This document shows positions 21,731-32,462 of a stretch of DNA of 64,000 bases, in pieces (position 1 is the first letter of the stretch; the number at the start of each line of letters is the position of its first letter). Location: contig JAOWCC010000445.1 of assembly GCA_030867875.1 (NCBI GenBank), positions 1 to 64,000 of the forward strand, read 5' to 3'. Made by a program: the position numbers and the translations under genes. The stretch comes from Actinernus sp. WN-2022. Lineage: Eukaryota > Cnidaria > Anthozoa > Actiniaria > Actinernidae. The notes beneath the pieces were generated by a model, which ran no database searches, was not told the origin of the DNA, and was given only the letters and a program-made list of their open reading frames with translations.

Positions 21731-22795
21731 CGTGTACTGCTCGATTACAGCACATGCCTGACTAATCGGGCAGTATTCGCATCTTAAAGAAACACGAACC
21801 GATGCCATCAAATACAATGCCATCCAAAGGTCTAGTGCTACAGAGACAAGATACATGTCCTACTGATTAGGTTCTACAGAAGCTTCAGAAGTCACCGTCT
21901 AGCAGAGTTCAATGTACGTATAATATTCTCTGGCCGTCAACGACAAGCGAGTCCCAACATGAAGTCTCCACTCGGTATAGAAACGAAATTAGAACATAGC
22001 TCAGTAATGTATCAGGTAATGCAGGAATCAAACACCCCAGCAGCGAAATAACTGAATAATCCGACTCAATAAAGATAAACCTGCTAACGCTGATCCTGAA
22101 AGCTTCGTGGCTCTGTTGAGTGTTATGTTGACACGAGAACTCGATCCGTCCAGTGGAAGTAGCGAGTAAAACTACAAGACAACAACTCTGCCAGCGACTA
22201 TCACCACTGAGAGCCAGAAGTCATAGTCCATATTTCAACAAGTTTACTCCTCTGCAGTCGGCTTTCTTTCGGCCTTTAAGAAATTTGTCTTGAATGTCAG
22301 CATCCGTCCAGTTTACAAATTACAATCCCTCACTATAAACCAGGGAAGTTCTGATTCCATATTTTGCCGATCAGTAGCAAATATCAGAGATTTTCAGGTC
22401 CAGATTTTCCACTGATGTCCTCCCAGTCAGTTGTCCAGGATACAAACAAACAGCATAGAACTGTCATCGCCGAAAGTGATCCGACGAAGATCTTGAACTT
22501 TTTCGCCGACCACATGGCACTTGACTTGAGCGAACGGTTTGTTTTTCGAGTTGATTTAGTGGAAATATGTTCTTTTCTGATAGCTTTTTCTACGAATTCC
22601 ACCTTTCATGCACTTTGAATTAGCAAAGTTTTCTAATTCTGACATCTGACATTGTATTTCCATTCATCTTTTGAATTGATTTACGGAGAGCTGTCAAATA
22701 GTTCTGAACGGCTTCCACTTTGGTATGTAAATTTATGCAAATTAGGTATAACACGTTGTGTTTCGAGTCACTTATTTTCTCATTCTTCGTTTATC
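21731..22795. other. No firm gene; short membrane-type ORF on the minus strand at 22384-22602
   Basis: The minus frame from 22602 reads a basic N-terminus, then FKIFVGSLSAMTVLCCLFVS (one membrane segment) and WTTDWEDIS before a stop. This resembles the first exon of a type II membrane protein. With no splice donor before the stop and no downstream exons, it remains unassigned. Confidence 0.25.
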
Positions 22796-22819
22796 ACAAA
22801 GTGCCATATAATAAACTAC

Positions 22820-22960
22820 TTATTAACCTCGCTCACTCGGTCTTTACGGGAAAATATCAGACCTCGGTCTTTTATGTACGGACCTCGCTATCGCTCGGTC
22901 CGTACTGTCAAGACCTCGGTCTGATATTTTCCCGTAACGGACCTCGCTCTCGGTTAATAA
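22820..22960. mobile_element. 141-bp hairpin element, copy 2
   Basis: Same termini (TTATTAACCTCGCT ... GGTTAATAA) and same flanks (GCCATATAATAAAC; AAGTTAATATCG) as copy 1 at 17254, but a diverged stem, GGGAAAATATCAGACCTCGG, and an extra inner palindrome (CGGACCTCGCTATCGCTCGG). Confidence 0.85.
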
Positions 22961-22964
22961 GAAG

Positions 22965-23210
22965 TTAATATCGAATATCACGTCCTTCAGAGGAGAGGGA
23001 GACCTTTATCTAACAGATATCTAATTAGAAAATATCCGATAATATCGAATATCGATGTCCTTCAGAAGAGGGAGACCTTTATCTAATAGATATCTAATTA
23101 GAAAATATCCGATAGTATCGAATATCAACCCTCTCGGTAGAAGACAGAGAGACCTTTATCTAATAGATATATCTAATTAGAAAATATCCGATCTGATAAT
23201 ATCCGATAGT
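22965..23210. repeat. AT-rich satellite array, block 3
   Basis: Three units of the same ~78-bp satellite directly after the second hairpin, in the same order as at 17398. Confidence 0.9.
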
Positions 23211-23213
23211 TAC

Positions 23214-23372
23214 TGGTTATTTCATGGTTTTCTATGGAATGCGGGCGAATATTTCACGAGAAATTTGTATTATTTAGTATACAACGAGCCTTTAGGCGAG
23301 TTTTATACCAAAATAATATGAATTTCGAGTTAAATTTTCGCCAGTATTCCATAGAAAACCATGAAATAACCA
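23214..23372. mobile_element. Fold-back TGGTTATTTCATGG within the satellite
   Basis: TGGTTATTTCATGGTTTTCT and its complement bound 159 bp; the arms are about 38 bp. It interrupts a satellite unit. Confidence 0.85.
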
Positions 23373-23696
23373 TATTATCCTATAAATAACAAATTTACAA
23401 AAAGATTTATCACGAAAACAAAGTAACTTACCGGACGATAGACTGCAAATTTTCTTGCCGGAAAACACAAATTTCGAGTGGCGGCCGCGCACGTCTGCAG
23501 ACTAATTATGTATTCAAAATGGTGAATTCTTATTGGCTGGTAAAGAAATGGCGCGAAATTTCCTGCATTTTGATTGGCCTTGACCTAGCCATGAAATACC
23601 GCTCTGTATTTCATAGAAAAACCATGAAATACCGCCCTGTATTTCATAGTAAAGCTGAGCTCTGATTGGCTGAAATATAATATTTATAGGATAATA
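23373..23696. mobile_element. TIR element TATTATCCTATAAATA, 324 bp
   Basis: Short inverted ends TATTATCCTATAAATA / TATTTATAGGATAATA. The interior carries repeated CCATGAAATACCGC...GTATTTCAT. The satellite resumes immediately after. Confidence 0.7.
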
Positions 23697-23869
23697 TCGA
23701 ATATCAACCCGCTCGACAAAAGACAGAGACGTTTATCTAATAGATATCTAATTAGGAGATATCCGATAATATCGCTTGAAAATATCCGATAGTATCAATA
23801 TCTAATATCTGATACTATCACTACTATAATATCGGATATTCGATATTGTGCAGATATCGCGCCTACCTC
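23697..23869. repeat. Satellite block 4 and right end of the giant element
   Basis: Two further degenerate satellite units, then the terminal ATATTCGATATTGTGCAGAT / ATCGCGCCTACCTC, the inverted counterpart of the left end at 13098. Confidence 0.75.
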
Positions 23870-23877
23870 GGAAACGT

Positions 23878-24735
23878 GGCCAGGGGCCACGCGGCCAACC
23901 GTCAAAACCTCGAGGCCTAATAAACTGCTTTAGAAGTCCCCAAATCACCCCAAAACCACTCACAAAATTTCATTAAGTATCAATCTTTTATTATTGAAGA
24001 TTTATTTCGTAGGAATCAGAAAAGAGAATTCACAAGGAGCAATTATGTAAACTCTTCCGAGATCGCTTATGAAACACCACAGGTAACCCAAAAAGCGGGA
24101 AATATATGTCGAGTCTGGGCTGCTTGTGCTTAGAGTAGAACCCAACTTCTGCATGGTATCCAGGGTAGAAGAGGCGTAACTGGTATCACCGATATTACCG
24201 CTGACCGTTTATTGTCATGCTCATGTCCAGTACTCCTCCAGTTAAATCGTTGTTACTCGATCGGACTTCCTGTGGGACGTTCTTCGTCCTTCTTCTTTTC
24301 TAAAATCTTCTCTATAAAATGTTACCCCCTCTATTTCTTTAGAATTTTAAAATTTACCCCATAAATTTTGCATGTTCAAAAAATTTACCTCCCTCATAAA
24401 ACCACCAGTCTCCCCCTGCGACGTAATAAACGAACAGTCCCTAAGCTAGTTTATAAGCAAATTAATGTATCAGTTAATTTTCACGGGTTATGATTGATTC
24501 AAATCCGGACGTAAAGTACGTTAATTTAAAACTGTTGTGTTCGATGCTTTCACAGGATTTTATGTAATTACGAGGTTAACGAGGGAAGTTTGTGATGATA
24601 TTCTTTCTCATATTAAAAATCGAGGTCGTGTCCGTGTTGGTGGGTTGAGAGCCAATACACAACAATGTTTTTAGTGTAGAAGGCGGCTCTAATAGCTTAA
24701 AATAGAGGAAATTAGATAAAATAAAACTGAGAAAG
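23878..24735. other. No gene or repeat recognised
   Basis: Unique-looking host flank of the large element. Confidence 0.4.
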
Positions 24736-24739
24736 GAGA

Positions 24740-25405
24740 AAAATCGGTAGGCCCCGATATACGTAAACTATGTAAGCCAATGTTATCAATGTTTGTGAAC
24801 TGTTTTAAAATATTCCGTACTTGGATTCTTACAGTAGAATAACTGAGTGGTTTGGGATTCGCTCTTAATTTATAACCGTATTTTGTTTTGGTGACACTCC
24901 TGAAAACATACTCAGACGAACTTCATTTGCGCTGTCTAGATACCTTTCCATTAATTTTACTGGGCATGTAATGCGAGTAGATCTGGCTACGTAAATTTCC
25001 GTGGCATTTCTGTATGACACATTTTTCCTCTGATCAACTAATAAAATCATGTGATCTTAACAAAAAGTGAAGTCAGATGTTCTCAAATGAATTACTTCGT
25101 CGAATCTGAGAAAAGCTGCATACATGCTATGATCATTGCAGTAACGCGTAAATCAGGTAGTACAGCTTGGTTACCAGCGTGTTTCTTAACCAACTCTAAG
25201 AACACGTTTTTAGGATCCTCGATCGGTTCGCTCTTACGAACAAGTTTTGCTGTCATTCTTTTTGCAGCTTCTCTCGCTAATTTTACAATAATATGATCGG
25301 TAGGACTAGTAATGCCTGCCATACTATGTGCCCAATTGATGCTTTAAAACTGATGCATGACTCTAGATAACTAAAAGTGTTGCTGCCTGATAAATGTTGT
25401 AGATA
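24740..25405 (-). pseudogene. Tyrosine recombinase (XerD/Crypton-like) pseudogene
   Basis: On the minus strand from about 25405 the reading passes through SINWAHSMAG, EAAKRMTAKLVRKSEPIEDP and LPDLRVTAMIIA. It then shifts frame to AAFLRFDEVIHLRTSDFTF, the first catalytic-Arg region of this family. Next come YRNATEIYVARSTRITCPVK and MERYLDSANEV (another frame), then VFRSVTKTKYGYKLR, LSYSTVRIQVRNILKQF and IGLHSLR, which supplies the HxxR box at 24761-24775. The segment with the nucleophilic Tyr is not found downstream. At least two frameshifts and one stop make it inactive. Such 'integrase/recombinase xerD homolog' genes are abundant in cnidarians; Crypton or DIRS origin cannot be decided here. 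Confidence 0.8.
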
Positions 25406-25407
25406 AC

Positions 25408-25476
25408 ATGCTACAACGAGGGGCATTCTCGTTCCCAGTGCCTCCTCAACTAAGTGAAAAATCGGAGGCTCTGGTA
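25408..25476 (-). repeat. Dispersed repeat (CCTCCGATTTTTCA), holding an empty insertion site
   Basis: Complement of 28228-28300: GTGTCTTACCAG, CCTCCGATTTTTCA, GAGGAGGCACTGGGAACGAG. Here TTTGTGTCTTACCAG is uninterrupted, whereas the paralogue at 27465-28240 holds a 751-bp insertion at that point. Confidence 0.8.
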
Positions 25477-25619
25477 AGACACAAAGCGGATGTCCTAGAT
25501 TCTAGGACATTGGATACTGCGCATGCCAGTAGGAAATTTTATTTCCGGCCGTTACAGTGCAATTCAAAAACCACAGAAATGAAACAATATTATGCAGTGT
25601 GGTCTTTGTACAAACAAAA

Positions 25620-25725
25620 ACAGCGGTCTTACCCATGAAGTTCCCCACGGGTCAGTGTTAGCTCCCCTATTATTCTTGGTCTTCATAAATGACCTGCCTA
25701 CGTCTAGAACCTTCGCTTGATAATG
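25620..25725 (+). pseudogene. LINE reverse transcriptase motif fragment
   Basis: The frame reads GLTHEVPHGSVLAPLLFLVF then INDLP and stops shortly after. This matches the RT motif usually written GVPQGSVLGPLLFxIxINDL. About 100 bp only; the FADD box and everything upstream are missing. Confidence 0.85.
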
Positions 25726-26399
25726 GCTAATTGTGTTGACGCATGCAGTCTAAGTAGTTCTTGAACTTCCAATCTGAACAAGGATTGTGTGACAAAGTTA
25801 TTATTTAGATCAAATTGATCTTTAAATCAAAATGCCCCATTGAACTTTGAAATCACATATCGAAGAGGTTAAAACGAGTTTTTATCCGTTCCACATCGGC
25901 GCAGAATTGAGTTTTTGGGAATCTAACGCTTGCCAAATGTAACTTGCAAACGTTTTATCAAATATAAACAGTGCATGATCCGGAGGTCAACTGCCTGGAA
26001 GATCAAAGAAAACATGTTTTTTTAAACAGGCTTATTATTTTTCTCACTGGTATTCTTGAAGGTTCTCTATCACGATTTCTAACTGCAGACAATCTTGATT
26101 TGTGCCTCCTACTCCTAGATTGATCAGTATTCAAGCCTTTACTAGATAACAATTCAGTGCTCAACTGTTCGCGTTCGGCCATCAATAATTCAAACTGATT
26201 TGACATTTCAGTGATATTTACCGTATCATTTCTCGAACTGATCACATTATTGTTATTCTGTATATTCGCTAAGCTTTTCCATTAGCTTTTGTTTGGCTAT
26301 TGTATGGCTCGAAGATTATTCGGACAGCCAACGGAGAGTCCCCCCATGTACACACGATCTACACACCATAGAACGGTGACTAAATTAGCTTGGACCACT
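25726..26399. other. Unassigned; coiled-coil-like minus ORF at 26003-26245
   Basis: The minus frame MSNQFELLMAEREQLSTELL then SRSRRHKSRLSAVRNRDRE is charged and helical, like part of a retroelement ORF1 or nuclear protein, but too short to identify. Confidence 0.25.
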
Positions 26400-26985
26400 A
26401 TCCCCAATAACTCGCGTTCTGCGCGTGCGCGCATCCACGAGTTAAAAAGGGCAGCCCGAGTCATCCTCAACCAAACTACCCTTACCTCAAGAACTGTTAG
26501 CTTATTCAAGCAATTAAACTGGTTAGCCTTTTTTGACGAGGCAAAGATAATCAAATGTTCCTTAATTTTTAAGAGATTACAGGGTAGCATTCCAGAGAAG
26601 CTAGTTACAAATTTTAACATTTCTAATAGATCCACTCGTTTTTCTAAGCTAAATCTATGCTGTCCCAGGTACGAAAGAGAAAGAGAGAGACAGAAGGTGG
26701 CGGCACCTTTATAGTCAAAGCTACAAAACTATGGAATTCATTACCGGCTTCTTTAAAACCATTATAGAGTAGGGTAATTTTTAATAATCTAGTTTTAAGC
26801 ATTTTATATTTTAGCTATATTAGCTAAATAGTGTGGTACACGTTGTATATTTTATATTAGTATTAATATTAGTATATTTTTGTTCTATACCATTGTAAAT
26901 TTAGGAAGGGCCACAAGTTTATCAGCCATGGCTGTTATGTGTATTTACCCTCGTAAAATAAAGTGTATTATTATTATAACGGAAA
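26400..26985 (+). pseudogene. LINE 3' end with hairpin and TTATTATTA tail
   Basis: IHELKRAARVILNQ, LFKQLNWLAFFDEAKIIKCS and LIFKRLQGSIPEKLV follow the order of the ORF2 C-terminus of CR1/L2-like LINEs. A frame change within a GAGAGAGAC patch near 26695 leads to GTFIVKATKLWNSLPASLKP and a stop. The 3'UTR has a GGCCACAAG...GCCATGGC hairpin, then AAAATAAAGTGTATTATTATT. 5' truncated and broken. Confidence 0.85.
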
Positions 26986-27464
26986 TTCCAGAAAATGAAA
27001 CGTATCGAGCTCTCGGGTTTATTTAACGGCATTGTTTGCATCTCTTCTTGTATCCGCCTTCAATCGGTGCTGGCGAAGTAAAGATTTATAATATTGATTC
27101 AAAATATTGATACGATTTCGGTTTCAAAACTCCGGCTTTGGCTTCTTGTTATTTTACTGAACTGCACAGCAGTTACCGTTCAATAAATCTACCTTAATTG
27201 ATCCTAAAGAAAGCTTTGATTTTTACCTTCGAAGAAGGGAATTTATTTTATTATCCCCGCTTCGCAACTTGCGATCGCAAGCGTTCTCTTCGCTCTTGTC
27301 GTTAACAATAGGAAATGAACAATCTGAAATCTACAATGTTTACCGTCTCGTTTTTCTCGGCCAATGAAAATCGAGATACAGGGTGACCATTCGGGTGCGT
27401 GAAGTTTTTTACTTTTTGAACTTCGCGCAGTCGTTGTACAACAGCCAATCACAATCTTGCTTCA
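26986..27464. other. No gene or repeat recognised
   Basis: Unique-looking sequence between a LINE tail and a TIR element. Confidence 0.4.
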
Positions 27465-27476
27465 TTTGTGTCTTAC

Positions 27477-28227
27477 CAACCTCGTCCCCAGGGTCTTCTC
27501 GGTCAGATCCAAGATGGCGGCTACCCAGAGAAGACCCTCGTAAACGCTTAACTGTCACGTATTCTGATTAGCTATTCGATTATGACGCAAGGGTGGTTCT
27601 AACAATGCTTTTTATTGGCCAAACGGACTGAGTCCAGAGAGATGAACTTGTATATAGTTTAGATTGCTCAAATTTTATCAATAAAACGATTTTAAATAAC
27701 CTTAAAACACATTGTGTAGGTAGAGCAATAGATGAATCGAAGTGCGTGCATTACTGGGTAGTTTTCTGGTAAGATTCATCAGTGGGAAAGCCAGGAGAAG
27801 CCGTTAAACCTGAACATGTGCCATCGATCGCTTCGCTTCAACGCTAACGGGAAATGAACGGCTTTTTTGGATTCTCTTCTAGCTTAGATACATCCTGGTA
27901 GCTTTGTGATACCTTTCCACTGTTTTTTTTATGCAAGTAAACTCCATTTCGAGCCATTTAGTAGACCTGTTTTCACTGCATCGTTCGCGCCGCGTGGAAA
28001 TACCATTAATCGCTTCTCGCACACTCCGGATTGGGATACCTATGGTTTGGACACGTCATTAAATATTCCCATATTTAGCTTGGCCGCCATCTTAGATCGC
28101 CAAATCATGTGACAAAATACTCCCAAATTCTGGGAGTATTTGATCACGTGATCCAGCCTTTACCAGGGTCTTCTCTCGGGTAGCCGCCATCTTGGATCTG
28201 ACCGAGAAGACCCTAGGGACGAGGTTG
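27477..28227. mobile_element. 751-bp TIR element CAACCTCGTCCC, 9-bp TSD
   Basis: Terminal inverted repeats of about 65 bp: CAACCTCGTCCC, then AGGGTCTTCTCGGTCAGATC and CAAGATGGCGGCTACCC, one mismatch in the first 50. GTGTCTTAC is duplicated at 27468-27476 and 28228-28236. The arms contain their own hairpin (GGGTCTTCTC ... GAGAAGACCC). No transposase. The paralogous repeat at 25408-25476 shows the uninserted site, so these boundaries are firm. Confidence 0.95.
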
Positions 28228-28300
28228 GTGTCTTACCAGGGCCTCCGATTTTTCAGTAAGTAGAGGAGGCACTGGGAACGAGAATGCAGCGAGGGGTTGC
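28228..28300 (+). repeat. Dispersed repeat interrupted by the 751-bp element
   Basis: Right-hand part of the repeat whose inverted copy lies at 25408-25476; its left edge is the second copy of the 9-bp target duplication. Confidence 0.8.
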
Positions 28301-29614
28301 GCCGGGAAGACATCCACTCCATTCTTGGACTCATTCTTGGACCATTCCTTCCACCTTTTGAATCCAATCTGTCGATCTGTTTTGTCGACTGTGGTTGGCC
28401 TCAACGATTTCATAATAATTGATCAAGTATACCTGTGCCAGAGTAGGTTGTACAATCATCCCGCCATATCCACTCTGGAACACTTCTACATAAAAGCAAA
28501 GAAAGAAAATCGACTCAATATATTACTGACTATTGAAATTTATGAGAGCTGTGCTGCGAGCGACACTATTTATAGTGATAACTTTAATTGGCAAAGTATA
28601 ATGTCCTAATTTCTATGTTGCAATGAATCTGTTTATGTTGTAAAGACCGAAAGGCAATTATGTGACAAGCAAAAAACCGGTACAAAGGACGAACAATATA
28701 TCGTTAATATATTGTATAAACGAAATTTAACTGTAACTTGTGTTAAACTGAAACAGCAACATGTAATAATAAGCTGTCATAGTATGTCTGAACTCAACAT
28801 GATACATGTATTAGTCGTTGAGATGTTGATCTTGTTATAAAATTCAATCCTGTGGCCAGTAAAAATGATACATCGAATTCGCTTGCAAACAAAAAACATA
28901 AAACGAATTGCATCTATTTTTAAAGGGGCACTGTGAACACTCGAAGAGTGGTGGAAGACAAAAATAACTATTTAGATTCTCAGAGTATGCTTTCCATGTA
29001 TAATGGCGAAAATCTGATACATATTTCGATTAAGGATGGCAAAGTTCAACGATGAAAAATACTGATTTTAAGCGAACATTACAGCAACCTGAAATCAAGT
29101 TTCTAAAATAAAATATGAGCAAACCCTAACGTAATACGAGTAGATTAAACCAAGGACCGAGAATTAGTAATCTAGAGAACGAGTATACACAGTCGAATGT
29201 TTCGCCGATGGAGTCGAAGTAATCCACAAAATACTCACCTACTGAATGAGTGAATCGGAAAAAAATGTCCTGCACAGCAATGGTTATGAAAGTTAAGCAT
29301 TTTTGGATTAGTAACATCAAAATAAGGGCCACAACCGCACGTGAAAATGCAAAATTAATGCAGTGAAATATATACACACCTTGACACGAGGCGATCCAAA
29401 CGAAAAGAACACGTGGGAAGACTCCTGGAAATGATTGATGGTTCGCGTTGCATGTTGCTTCGCGCATACAATTTGTGTGTTATTGTGCACAACCACAATG
29501 CAATGTTTTGACCACAATGCAATGTTCTGGCAATGCGCCAAAAAAACGAGCTCCATTACACAAATTACTCTCTCGCTCCAGGTTCTCTCGCTGCGGCAGC
29601 AAAAACTCTCGGGC
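28301..29614. other. No gene or repeat recognised
   Basis: AT-rich. ACCACAATGCAATGTT is directly repeated at 29491-29525; nothing else stands out. Confidence 0.4.
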
Positions 29615-29617
29615 TGC

Positions 29618-29662
29618 TAATATATCTGATAAAACACTGCTGCTCGTTTATTAAAGTATACA
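29618..29662 (+). repeat. Fragment of the 6343-6706 MITE
   Basis: TATCTGATAAAACACTGCTG and GTTTATTAAA match the inner arm of that element. Confidence 0.7.
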
Positions 29663-30145
29663 TAAAAACATGCTGGTAGACATAAACATTTTTTTATACA
29701 CATCCATGTTATATTTAGGGTTTTCATCAGTGGTTTTTTCAGATATTTGTATAAATCAGAAATAGTTTCATTCACAAGAAGAAAAAATAACAGGAAGTCG
29801 GCCTGCTATTACATTAAAATTAACATATATGTTGGAATTACAAACCTTTATATCATTCATTTGATGTAGAATCAATGATAACACATTTGGGCTTAGATGC
29901 CACTATTTTCATGAAGGCGTATGAAATTAAATTTCAAGCACACAATACTGCATCATTGTTGTTTTTCAAATTCAGTTCATAGTTACTTAATTATGACTGT
30001 ATTCTTAAAAAAACGAGCATAGAAATAGGCCAAAAAGGGTTATAAACTTTTCAATGTTTTGTAAAATCTGAGTAATACCAGGAGTCCATTACCAGGAACG
30101 TTCCTATGTCATGGGCTGGGCCCCCAGCACAGGAGTAGATGTGGC
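29663..30145. other. No gene or repeat recognised
   Basis: AT-rich, apparently unique. Confidence 0.4.
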
Positions 30146-30282
30146 TATATTTAGAATTCGAATTCCCGCGTTGAAAGTGAGAAGAATGATAATGAATAAT
30201 AATTAGAAGTGAATTTAGCTATCTGATTGGCTAAGACAACATGGCCTTTGTTTATTTCGCGCGAAATGCAATTCTAAATATA
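30146..30282. mobile_element. MITE TATATTTAGAATT, 137 bp
   Basis: TATATTTAGAATT and a following CCCGCG/CGCGCG block are mirrored at the two ends; non-coding. Confidence 0.7.
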
Positions 30283-30663
30283 ACGCATTCTCAAACATTT
30301 TGTCATATTCTCAAACTTGCTATTTCTGCAAAATTCGCACATTTCAGGTACTGTTTAGGGGAGTTGGGACTTATTTGTGGCAATATCGACCTAAATTGAA
30401 ATATTCTTCATAATCAGAGGAACATCCGTATCTTTTTTTCTGTAAAATGTCAAATTTAGACTTCTCCAATGAATGATAAGACTGCAGAGCTCCTCTAAAA
30501 CCTCTAAAGGAAAGAGAAAACAATCTGTTGATTTACAGAAGGTTACTTTTGTGCAAAATCTAAATATCTCACAGGAGATAAAAGTTATCAACATAGCTGC
30601 TTAGAAGGTAAGATTAAAGGAGTAGAAAATTTGTTAATTGTTGAATGTTAATCCAACAATGTC

Positions 30664-30786
30664 TGCTCTGAAGTTCAGAGCACCCAACTTGCAAATTACC
30701 TGCTCTGAAGTTCAGAGCACCCAAGTTCCCTACTCTGAAGTTCAGAGCACCCAAGTTCCCTACTCTGAAGTTCAGAGCACCCAACT
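30664..30786. repeat. 30-bp tandem repeat, four copies
   Basis: CTCTGAAGTTCAGAGCACCC plus CAAGTTCCCTA-like spacer, copies near 30665, 30701, 30736 and 30766 (the first spacing is 36). Each unit contains the near-palindrome CTCTGAAGTTCAGAG. The 30-bp period keeps repeating ORFs open on both strands; these are not genes. Confidence 0.9.
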
Positions 30787-31934
30787 CAGTTGTTTGCATG
30801 CTCTGAAGTCTACTGACAGACAGTATTGAGAATATTCAAAACACAATACGTTCGATAATCACAAAGGTTTTTCTGAAATTATAAGGAAACTGATAATTTA
30901 CCAAATCCTTAACCAAACTAGTGAACACATCAAGGTAAGATGATTAAGTCCAGAAAATGTACGAGGCAAATTTGTGACGAAGCGTAAGCAAAATGCTTCA
31001 GAAGCTTCGGACACTTTTCAAGTCAGAGACAACTGCAATTAAACAGTATACACCGTTTATCAGATCAATCAGTAACACGTATAGGTTTAGATTGTTATTG
31101 TAATAGTAACTGCGCAATGCATGTATTAAATTTTCAGTGTTACAAATTGATCGTCGGCACCCGTGAATCTGACTTTTCTGATGGACTTTTGGCTTCTCCC
31201 TTTTCTATAAATGTGCTCTACACTCAGACTACAGTAACACTTTTCTGAAAAAGGAAACATATCAGGTAGTTAAGAGTGACGGGATGAAAATCAATGTTAG
31301 TGACACTACGCCGGGACAGTTTCTGAAACTGCAATGTTTAATTGCCAACTACATATAGGCTCTAAATACATAGGCACAAGAGACCGGTTCAAGGTTCTAC
31401 ATTCTAGTGCTCAGTGAAGTGGAGCTTTGATAAACCGCGATAGGGGAATTAGAATTAAAGCTAACATTTCATGGGGGAGGTTCAAGGGTTTAAAGAAACG
31501 AACTACGATAATTTACATCTTCCTCGTCATTACTGATATTAAAGGCATCAAAACACCACTGAGTTTGAACACTCTTAAACTGTATTTTACGTATACAGAG
31601 GCGATATGTATTTACGCGGTCAGGCCATATTTGAACGGATGATAACTGGTCAATAAATTGTTGTTTGTACAAGCAAGCAATTTCGGCATTGAGAATCGTT
31701 GAATAATATAAAACCTGAGTTCCAGTTCAGTTTATTGGCTTGTTCCGTTTGACTTATACGCAGTAATCAGTTGTGGAAACCTTGGTTTGCTTTGGCTTAG
31801 TTTGTAAGAGAAACTGACAAACTGACCGGTCGAGGTACAAATAAAAGGCACCTTACACTGAGGCCGCGGTACCGGTGAAAGCAATCTAAAGTTACACGCC
31901 CTCTAGAGCTCTCTAGTAATTTGCAGCTTGCATA
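30787..31934. other. No gene or repeat recognised
   Basis: Unique-looking sequence; short ORFs only. Confidence 0.35.
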
Positions 31935-32372
31935 TGGGGTGCCAAATGTCCGGAAATTATATCATCAAATTATATGGTTATTATGTCAAAATTATCTCAT
32001 ATAATTGTTTTTATATCATATAATCTGTGAAATGCAAATCACTATTATATGAAATAATTAGATGGCAAAATTACATTATATCTAAAAATATGAAACCGTC
32101 TAATCGTATGGTTTCCCAATTACATGAAATAATATATCCCCCATTACAACATTATTTGAAACAATTATTTTATTTTCAGATCATTGTTTCATATAAATGT
32201 TTTTGTCAATTATTTCATTATGTAACATAAGTTGCACATAATTTATTATATCACATAATATATGTTGTACCATATCATTCATGTTATGCAAAGTACGACA
32301 ACGAATTATGTGACATAATGTGCACATAACGAATTATGTCATGATGAATTATATGCGCAAATTATGTGCGCA
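31935..32372. repeat. AT-rich region of serial imperfect palindromes (AATTATGTGACATAAT)
   Basis: Many variants of AATTATGT, ATTATATGA and CATATAATT follow one another, forming palindromes such as AATTATGTGACATAAT, TTATGTGCACATAA and CAAATTATGTGCGCAAC. There is no fixed period. It resembles the serial-palindrome region at 49740-51105 in design, not in sequence. Confidence 0.6.
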
Positions 32373-32462
32373 ACAGTAGAAACCGTATTTAGCCTCGTCT
32401 CCGTGTAAGCCTCGATCTATGGCGTTATATCCCCGCCAAAATTCGACATTGTAGTTTCGTAT

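Larger units (their letters stand above)
13098..23869. mobile_element. Putative giant hAT-like composite, 10.8 kb, 8-bp TSD
   Basis: The left end reads CATGTAGGTGCGATATCTGC; the right end, complemented, reads GAGGTAGGCGCGATATCTGC. The ends agree at about 37 of the first 42 positions. The perfect octamer GGAAACGT abuts both ends (13090-13097 and 23870-23877). An 8-bp duplication and a CAGG-like consensus end fit hAT elements. Just inside both ends lie AATATCGAATATCGGATATT-type motifs, which on the right expand into arrays. On both sides a TTTTAAAACTGGTTTAA motif follows further in, in inverted orientation (13430-13500; 16080-16370). No transposase is seen. The interior holds a LINE, nested MITEs, two hairpins and several other repeats, so this is non-autonomous or assembled by nested insertion. 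Confidence 0.6.

Noticed and set aside
22384..22602. Type II membrane protein first exon
   Set aside because: One hydrophobic segment only, a stop soon after, no donor site, no downstream exons; left as unassigned.
30664..30786. Possible CRISPR-like repeat of CTCTGAAGTTCAGAG
   Set aside because: The spacers (about 15 bp) are themselves repeated; it is a 30-bp minisatellite.
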